Assembly: GCA_026390195.1 (NCBI GenBank)
Contig: JAPLGK010000030.1
Span: 1-10,588, forward strand
Length of the DNA stretch: 10,588 nt
Origin: Caldisericota bacterium
GTDB taxonomy: Bacteria; Caldisericota; Caldisericia; Cryosericales; Cryosericaceae
Direction: 5' to 3'
The notes under the pieces were generated by a model. The model worked only from the letters and a program-made list of their open reading frames with translations, ran no database searches and had not been told where the DNA came from. Below, one piece after another: positions 5,482 to 10,588 of the stretch (position 1 is the stretch's first letter; each line of letters starts with the position of its first letter). A program made the translations under genes and the position numbers.

Positions 5482-6456
5482 ATGTCGCACATTGCAGGGA
5501 TGGGCGTCAAAGTTCCAGACAGGGTTCTGACGAACGCGTACTTCAGCGAATACTTCAACGAGGACTTGAGTGGCTTTCTCGAAGGAACGGTTGGTCAGAA
5601 GGAGCGTCATTGGCTTGCTGACGACGAATCCGTGGTGGATCTCTGTCTTCCCGCTGCCCAGGAGGCGATGGCAGAAGCCGGGATTACGTCAAAGGACCTT
5701 TCGATGGTCGTCGTGGCATCCGACACCCATGAGTACATCTCGCCGCCGACGTCGCTTGTTGTCCAGGGCAAGCTTGGTGCCATCAACGCAATGATCTTCG
5801 ACCTGTCTGCTTCCTGTGCATCGTTTGTTACTGCTCTCGTGACCGTGGACTCATGGTTAAGGTCTCACCCAGACTTCAAGTACGCGCTGCTGATCGGCGA
5901 ATACGGGATGACCAAGTATGTGGACAAGGATGACAAGTACACCGCGTCTCTCTTCGCCGACGGTGCCGCGGCCTTTGTCATCGAGAACACAGGCGAGAGT
6001 CTCATCGCGTCGAAGTTCATTGCCGACGGTACTTATCATGACTATCTGGGCGTGTTTGGCGGGGGGACCAAGTATCCCATCAACGACGATACTCTTGCCA
6101 AGGGGTTGCACAAGCTGCGCATCCTTAAGAAGTACGACCAGAATCCCAACTTGGTTGCATGGCCTGGACTGGTGAAGGCCCTCATGGACAAGGTCGGTGA
6201 GCCTCTGGATGCCATCAATTTGATCCTGTTCACTCAGATCAACCTTACGGTCATCAAGAAAGTGCTGGAGATTCTGGGCATCCCAGAGTCAAGGTCGCAC
6301 TGGATCATGGACAGGTACGGCTACACCGGTTCCGCGTGCATCCCAATGGCATTGTATGATGCTCGCAAGCAGGGCAAGGTGAAGCCCGGAGACTTGGTCG
6401 TACTGGTGGCATCGGGCGCAGGGCAGGCCATGGGCGCAGTCGCGCTCCGTCTGTAG
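5482..6456 (+). CDS. KAS III-fold condensing-enzyme homologue 1 (altered catalytic triad)
   Basis: 324-residue thiolase-fold protein related to 3-oxoacyl-ACP synthase III and HMG-CoA synthases, which acylate an active-site Cys and may condense or transfer the acyl group. The nucleophile is C112 in FDLSASCASFVTAL. Other family marks are VVVASDTHEYISPPT (77-91), LFADGAAAFVIE (157-168) and the C-terminal VVLVASGAGQAMGA. In KAS III the triad His lies in PHQAN and the Asn in GNTSAA; here these read FTQIN (T251) and GYTGSA (Y281). So Cys is kept while His and Asn are not, which suggests chemistry other than standard decarboxylative condensation, perhaps acyl transfer. The ATG 5482 has GGAGG at 5472-5476; an upstream in-frame start at 5428 lies at the predicted transcription start and is not preferred. 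It is the first gene of the operon, followed by a paralogue. Databases may label it KAS III or HMG-CoA synthase; substrate unknown. Confidence 0.85.
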   Translation: MSHIAGMGVKVPDRVLTNAYFSEYFNEDLSGFLEGTVGQKERHWLADDESVVDLCLPAAQEAMAEAGITSKDLSMVVVASDTHEYISPPTSLVVQGKLGAINAMIFDLSASCASFVTALVTVDSWLRSHPDFKYALLIGEYGMTKYVDKDDKYTASLFADGAAAFVIENTGESLIASKFIADGTYHDYLGVFGGGTKYPINDDTLAKGLHKLRILKKYDQNPNLVAWPGLVKALMDKVGEPLDAINLILFTQINLTVIKKVLEILGIPESRSHWIMDRYGYTGSACIPMALYDARKQGKVKPGDLVVLVASGAGQAMGAVALRL

Positions 6457-6480
6457 TCGATTGGGGCAGGGAGCGGTTAC

Positions 6481-7470
6481 ATGAGGACAGTACGTATCGC
6501 CGGGACCGGCGTCTACACGCCGACACGTTCCATGCCGACCGAGGAGGTCGGTGCAATGCTGAACCTGGACCTGACGCAACAGATTCAGACCGGTGGCATC
6601 AAGGTCAAGAAGATCATGGCAGACGATGAGGAAGCATCGGATCTCGCCGTCTATGCAGGGATGCAGGCGCTGAGGAACGCAGGCGTCAAGCCCTCAGAGC
6701 TGGACCTCATCATTGTCAGCACCGATACACCTGACTACATCTCCCCGTGTACTGCATCGATCGTACAGCACCGTCTGCTGGCGAAGAACGCAGGTCTATT
6801 CGACACAAACGTCGCATGTGCCGGTTGGGTCACGGCGCTCAACACGGCCACCAAGTACATCATGGCAGACCAGCATTTCCACAAAGCACTTGTCATCGGC
6901 ACCTATGCCATGACGCGGTTCCTCAACTGGCAAGACAAGGTCACCGCACCGACGTTCTCGGATGGCGCCGGTGCCGCAGTCCTGGTCGAGGACGAGTCCG
7001 AGACGGGCGGGTACCTCGGGTCGATGCTGTACGCTGACGGGTACTACTGGGACTACCTGGGCGTCTATCTGGGGTCAGCCAGACTGCCGACAACCGAGTC
7101 AGTAGCGAACCAGGAGCACAAAGTGCAGTACAACCAGAACAAGAGGTTCCCCGATGTCAACTCGGTACATTGGCCCCGCTTGGTGCGGGAGACACTGGCT
7201 CAGGCCAGCCTGACATCGCAGGACGCCGACATGCTGTTGTTCACGCAGGTCCGGAGGAACACCATTGAAGGGGTCATGAACACGCTGGGTCTGCCGATGA
7301 CCAAAACGCATACCGTCATGGAGAAGTTCGGCTACACGGGTTCAGCCTGCGTCCCGATGGCTCTGCACGACGCGCTCGAGCAGGACCTCATCCATAGCGG
7401 CGACGTTGTCGTCATGACCGCCTCTGGCGGAGGATATGCCATGGCGTGCTATGCCATGCGCTGGCTGTAG
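6481..7470 (+). CDS. KAS III-fold condensing-enzyme homologue 2 (paralogue, same altered triad)
   Basis: 329-residue paralogue of the preceding gene and probably its partner. The nucleophile is C113 in FDTNVACAGWVTAL; IVSTDTPDYISPCTAS (78-93) and FSDGAGAAVLVE (159-170) match the family. The same two positions are replaced as in homologue 1: FTQVRR (T255) instead of the triad His, and GYTGSACVPMAL (Y285) instead of the triad Asn. Other shared, unusual segments are DYLGVYLGSARLP against DYLGVFGGGTKYP, and WPRLV against WPGLV, which point to an old tandem duplication. Since both copies keep Cys, a heterodimer with two working Cys sites, or one modified for specificity, is possible; family members work as dimers. 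The ATG has AGGGAG at 6468-6473 with a 7-nt spacing, 24 nt after the previous stop. A Zn-ribbon/OB-fold partner, as seen with some thiolases, is not present in the window. Confidence 0.85.
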   Translation: MRTVRIAGTGVYTPTRSMPTEEVGAMLNLDLTQQIQTGGIKVKKIMADDEEASDLAVYAGMQALRNAGVKPSELDLIIVSTDTPDYISPCTASIVQHRLLAKNAGLFDTNVACAGWVTALNTATKYIMADQHFHKALVIGTYAMTRFLNWQDKVTAPTFSDGAGAAVLVEDESETGGYLGSMLYADGYYWDYLGVYLGSARLPTTESVANQEHKVQYNQNKRFPDVNSVHWPRLVRETLAQASLTSQDADMLLFTQVRRNTIEGVMNTLGLPMTKTHTVMEKFGYTGSACVPMALHDALEQDLIHSGDVVVMTASGGGYAMACYAMRWL

Positions 7471-7482
7471 GGGAGGTTCGAG

Positions 7483-8241
7483 ATGGCGTACGCACCATTT
7501 GAGGGAAGACGGATCTACTCCGAGCGATTGGGAGACGGCGACAAGACGGTCATCTTTGGACACGGGAATCTGGCCTCCACCAACTCATGGCGGCTGATGA
7601 TGCCCTGGCTGCCGTTCGACCGCAAGAACGTGTTCATCGACTTCCCGGGATTCGGCAAGTCGGACAATGTCCCGCCCACAACCGTCGAGCACTGTGCCGA
7701 CGCGCTCATCGCCTGGCAGAAATACTGGCATCTCGAACCGGCTGTCTATGTGGGCCACTCCATGGGTGCCGTCATCGGTCTGATGGCAGCACTGAGAGGG
7801 GCGCGGTTCTCCAAGCTGGTGCTGATTGGCTGCGGTCCCGCGGACGGTTATCCCATGACGGATCAGATGCGGGCCTCGTTTCTGATGCTGACGCAGAATC
7901 CCCCCCTCATCGAGGCGATGACGCGCAAAAACAATGAGCCGTTTGGCCTTGCAGATGACATCGTGGGCGAACTCGTTGCTGATGCAGTCCGGTGTGTTCC
8001 CCAGGGTTATGTGGAAATGGCTGATTCACTGGCAGGCGTACGGATGTCTGCGCAGCTCGGCACTCTTTCCATGCCGATCACCTTTCTGCATGGTGACCGA
8101 GACAGTGTCGTGCCCGTCGACTGGATCCGTCCAACCGTCGCGGCTGCGCGGGGCAAGCTCGTCGTTCTGGAAGGGCAGGTGCACCTTCCGATGCTCGTCG
8201 AACCGGAGCAGTTTGCCGCAACCCTCGAGAAGGAGCTGTAG
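7483..8241 (+). CDS. Alpha/beta hydrolase
   Basis: 252-residue cytoplasmic alpha/beta-hydrolase-fold enzyme with an intact catalytic set. Nucleophile S93 is in VYVGHSMGAVIG, the acid is D207 in FLHGDRDSVVP, and the base is H234 in EGQVHLPMLVEPEQF. The oxyanion-hole segment is FGHGN (25-29), and DFPGFGKSD (53-61) is typical of esterase, C-C hydrolase and thioesterase-like members. A cap region about 118-185 (rich in Met and Pro) would set substrate choice. There is no signal peptide. The ATG has GGGAGG at 7471-7476, 12 nt after the second condensing-enzyme gene; the stop is 3 nt before the regulator's GTG. In this context it may release or cleave the acyl product of the condensing enzymes; that is inference, and members of this fold cannot be given a substrate from motifs alone. 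Confidence 0.9.
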   Translation: MAYAPFEGRRIYSERLGDGDKTVIFGHGNLASTNSWRLMMPWLPFDRKNVFIDFPGFGKSDNVPPTTVEHCADALIAWQKYWHLEPAVYVGHSMGAVIGLMAALRGARFSKLVLIGCGPADGYPMTDQMRASFLMLTQNPPLIEAMTRKNNEPFGLADDIVGELVADAVRCVPQGYVEMADSLAGVRMSAQLGTLSMPITFLHGDRDSVVPVDWIRPTVAAARGKLVVLEGQVHLPMLVEPEQFAATLEKEL

Positions 8242-8244
8242 AGA

Positions 8245-9615
8245 GTGATGGTTGAGCATCGCACACAGATCACAGCAGTGAAGTCGCGAAAATCCTCGGT
8301 CTCGACGACACTCTCGACGTCCGAGCAGATCGTCAGCTCAGCGTTGAAGCTGTTCTTCACCCACGGCTACTCACAAACATCTGTGGCGATGATTGCTCGC
8401 GACGTGGGCATCTCGAACTCAGCTTTCTACCAGCACTTCAAGTCCAAAGAAGGAGTACTGTTTGCAGTTCTCGAGACGTTCTCGGAGGATTTCACCGGGG
8501 CATTGTCGGCAGGGATGGAACGAGCAGAGGGCCTGGAAGCGAAGCTTCGAGCGTTCTATTCGACGATTCTGGAGGTAGTCGGGCGCGATACGCACCTGTA
8601 CAGGGTCTTCACCGAGACCGAGTTCAATGGGTACGTCTTTGTCCGTGATTTCTACTCCCGGGTTGTGGCTATCGTGCGTGACCAGCTGCGTGGACTGGTG
8701 CCTGCAGAGTTCGATCTCGATGACGTAGGCTACTATCTTCTCGGATCGGTGTATTTCGTGGCGGTCAAGAAGACTCTGTGGGAAAGCCTTTTCACGGTCG
8801 ACAGGTTCTGCACGCAGTTGGTGGACTTCGCACTGTATGGCATAGACGCGCGCGGCGATGCCCCGGAAGGTCTCGTGCCGCTTCCCAAAGCTGCCCCTCT
8901 GCGGGAACCCGAAGTGCGCCTGTCGAAAGGCGAGCGCACCCAGAAGAACCTGTTGACAGCCGCGGAGCACATCTTTGGTGAACAGGGCTACTGGAATGCC
9001 GATATCTACAGTATTGCCCGGGCTGCGGGGGTTGCGCCTGGGACGACCTACCTGTACTTCGACTCCAAGCTGGAGCTGCTGTCACGGTTGGTCGTCGAAG
9101 TCAACGAGGGCCTTCGGCGCCACACGGCCCAGGCGGTGCGGGGCCTCGCTGATAGGCGCATCGTCGAGGTGGCGGCACTTGAGTCCTTCTGCAACTTCAT
9201 TCGGGAGCATAGAGACTCTTACCGTGTCGTCCGCGAGGCGGAGTTTGTCGACAAAGACCTCGGCAGGTGGTATTACACGCGGCTGTCCGATCCATACACG
9301 ATTGTGCTGGAGCGAGCCATGGTGGCGGGCGAGATTCGGCCGGGCAATCCTGAGATCACCGCGCTTGCTCTTATGGGCGTGGGTCACTGGTTGGGTTTGC
9401 GGTGGGTTCTGTGGAGTGACCATCTCGATCCCGAGGTGTCACCTGCTGCGCTCACAAGTTCTATACGACTTGTTCTGCACGGACTTGAAGGAGCGGCCCG
9501 GCGGGCGGATTCGAAAGCTGACAACGATCATCACAAGGGGGTGAAACTGACTGGTAGACGAGGCCGAGCGAACACGGCCCATAGAGTGGCCGCATCCGGT
9601 GGACAGAATGGCTGA
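8245..9615 (+). CDS. Tandem TetR/AcrR-family regulator (two complete TetR units in one chain)
   Basis: 456-residue transcription factor, about twice the usual TetR length of ~200. Unit 1 has a DNA-binding domain at about 25-80, with the HTH VAMIARDVGISNSAFYQHFKS, and a ligand domain at about 85-205. A Pro-rich linker follows (206-226). Unit 2 has its HTH at about 230-285, IYSIARAAGVAPGTTYLYFDS, and a ligand domain at about 288-415. The two ligand domains share a motif, LYRVFTETEF (118-127) and SYRVVREAEF (325-334), each followed by a Tyr-x-Arg segment, so the whole unit was probably duplicated and fused. One chain could mimic a TetR dimer. The C-terminal ~40 residues are hydrophilic and basic, and look like an unstructured tail. 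Start GTG 8245 (or ATG 8248); AAGGAG at 8230-8235 overlaps the hydrolase end. It has no promoter of its own visible and likely regulates its operon, possibly at 5390-5419. Confidence 0.9.
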   Translation: MMVEHRTQITAVKSRKSSVSTTLSTSEQIVSSALKLFFTHGYSQTSVAMIARDVGISNSAFYQHFKSKEGVLFAVLETFSEDFTGALSAGMERAEGLEAKLRAFYSTILEVVGRDTHLYRVFTETEFNGYVFVRDFYSRVVAIVRDQLRGLVPAEFDLDDVGYYLLGSVYFVAVKKTLWESLFTVDRFCTQLVDFALYGIDARGDAPEGLVPLPKAAPLREPEVRLSKGERTQKNLLTAAEHIFGEQGYWNADIYSIARAAGVAPGTTYLYFDSKLELLSRLVVEVNEGLRRHTAQAVRGLADRRIVEVAALESFCNFIREHRDSYRVVREAEFVDKDLGRWYYTRLSDPYTIVLERAMVAGEIRPGNPEITALALMGVGHWLGLRWVLWSDHLDPEVSPAALTSSIRLVLHGLEGAARRADSKADNDHHKGVKLTGRRGRANTAHRVAASGGQNG

Positions 9616-9655
9616 ATGTGTGGCGTCTCATTCTTACAGAACAGGAGGAATGACA

Positions 9656-10588
9656 ATGAAGAAGGTACTATCACTAGCACTTGCGATTGCCCTCGTCGTC
9701 GGGTTGTTTGCGGGCGTGCGGCCGGCCAGCGCCGAAACCAAGGATTTCTTCATGGTGCTGCAGGTTGGGTTCAAACAATATGCTCTCAATGGGCTTCCTC
9801 TCAATTCGGAAGTTGCACCTGAGATCATCAGTGGGCGTACGTTCGTCCCTGTTCGTCTCATCACAGAGACCTACGGCGCCACGGTGGACTGGAATCCCGC
9901 TTGGCGCACGGTAACGATCAAACTTGGCGAGGTCCAAGTCATGCTGACGATCGGTGTGAGCGAAGCCATGGTTGGATCCGACACGCAGCTGCTCGAAGCA
10001 GCTCCGTACATCAAGGCGGGCCGTACCATGGTGCCTCTGCGTCTCATCAGTGAGGCTTTTGGCTTGTCCGTCTATTACGATTCCCAGACGAAGACTATCT
10101 CCATCAAGTCCAAGACGACAGGCGTGGTTCCTGGAATCACAGGGAACCAGATTCTTATCGGCTCGTTCTCAGTTCAGACCGGCCCATATGCGGTCGTCGG
10201 CATCCCGTTTTCCCACGGCATGCAGTCATATTTCAACATGGTCAACGAGGCGGGCGGGGTCTATGGTCGCAAGATCAACCTGAAGGTCGAAGATGACGGG
10301 TTCAACCCCGCCAAGACCGTGACCATCGTCAAGAAGTTCGTCACCGAGGACAAGGTGTTTGCTGTGGTCGGTGGCCTTGGTACTCCTGGTTGCCTGGCCG
10401 TCATGGATTACCTGAACGACCAGAAGGTGCCGTTTGTCTACCAGGCGTCCGGCGTCTCCAAGATATCGATTCCGGCCAAGAACTATGTGTTTGCCGTTCA
10501 GCCCAACTACATCAATGAGGGTCAGATCTTCGCGAAATACGTCGCAAGCACACTTGGTCTCAAGAACATCGCCGTTCTCTACAGCAAC
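9656..10588 (+). CDS. Secreted LivK-type substrate-binding protein with N-terminal copper-amine-oxidase-N-like domain (3' end beyond window)
   Basis: Partial gene: 311 codons without a stop. The signal peptide is MKKVLSLALAIALVVGLFAG followed by VRPASA, with cleavage expected after A26. There is no Cys at the cleavage site, so it is not a lipoprotein. Residues about 30-152 contain two copper-amine-oxidase-N (stalk) type repeats: FVPVRLITETYGATVDWN (63-80) ending in TVTI, and MVPLRLISEAFGLSVYYD (125-142) ending in TISI. From about 163 begins a type I periplasmic binding fold of the branched-chain amino-acid family: IGSFSVQTGPYAVVG, then MVNEAGGVYGRKINLKVEDD, with NPAKTV and VVGGLGTPG following. 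The ligand of such proteins may be amino acids, amides, urea or aromatic acids. The ATG at 9656 has AGGAGG at 9643-9648 with a 7-nt spacing. It lies 40 nt after the TetR gene, so the permease and ATPase genes are expected beyond the window. Confidence 0.9.
   Translation, partial: MKKVLSLALAIALVVGLFAGVRPASAETKDFFMVLQVGFKQYALNGLPLNSEVAPEIISGRTFVPVRLITETYGATVDWNPAWRTVTIKLGEVQVMLTIGVSEAMVGSDTQLLEAAPYIKAGRTMVPLRLISEAFGLSVYYDSQTKTISIKSKTTGVVPGITGNQILIGSFSVQTGPYAVVGIPFSHGMQSYFNMVNEAGGVYGRKINLKVEDDGFNPAKTVTIVKKFVTEDKVFAVVGGLGTPGCLAVMDYLNDQKVPFVYQASGVSKISIPAKNYVFAVQPNYINEGQIFAKYVASTLGLKNIAVLYSN

Noticed and set aside
5482..7470. HMG-CoA synthase of a mevalonate pathway
   Set aside because: The fold is shared, but the HMGS active-site context around Cys and the catalytic His are not present, and no other mevalonate gene is in the window.
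1..10588. CRISPR arrays, insertion sequences, tRNA or rRNA genes, phage genes
   Set aside because: No spaced direct repeats, transposase motifs, cloverleaf-like segments or integrase-like proteins were found on either strand; the SRP RNA gene was also looked for near ffh and not seen.

Overview
The window is a gene-dense bacterial segment with every supported gene on the + strand. GC content is estimated by eye at about 56-57%. It has three transcriptional blocks. Block 1 (1-4616) is a conserved co-translational targeting and translation operon: rnc, ftsY, ylxM, ffh, rpsP, khpA and ylqD, ended by a hairpin terminator. This order resembles the Bacillus rnc/ftsY/ylxM/ffh/rpsP/ylqC/ylqD neighbourhood, but smc is missing between rnc and ftsY, and rimM-trmD do not follow ylqD. 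The order suggests a Firmicutes-like or deep-branching lineage (for example Caldisericota-like). The sequence does not settle the taxon, and the secreted binding protein without a lipobox hints weakly at a diderm.

Block 2 (4631-5270) is a single-gene unit. A clear TTGACA/TATAGT promoter leads into a leader of about 130 nt that can fold strongly, then a short bacterioferritin-type protein, then a strong terminator.

Block 3 (5390 to the window end) looks like one accessory operon. A promoter overlapped by an imperfect palindrome precedes two tandem, related KAS III-fold condensing-enzyme homologues. These are followed by an alpha/beta hydrolase, a TetR regulator containing two complete TetR units in one chain, and the start of a secreted LivK-type substrate-binding protein with a copper-amine-oxidase-N-like domain at its N-terminus. 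The window ends inside this last gene, so LIV-type permease and ATPase genes may lie downstream.

Block 3 is the most unusual part. Both condensing enzymes keep the active-site Cys, but the His and Asn expected in a KAS III triad are Thr and Tyr at the aligned positions in both paralogues. My inference is a ligand-responsive module that imports a small carboxylate or amino-acid-like compound and processes an acyl thioester derived from it. The substrate cannot be read from the sequence. A second oddity is Ffh: several near-invariant GTPase motif residues are changed, while its partner FtsY looks canonical.
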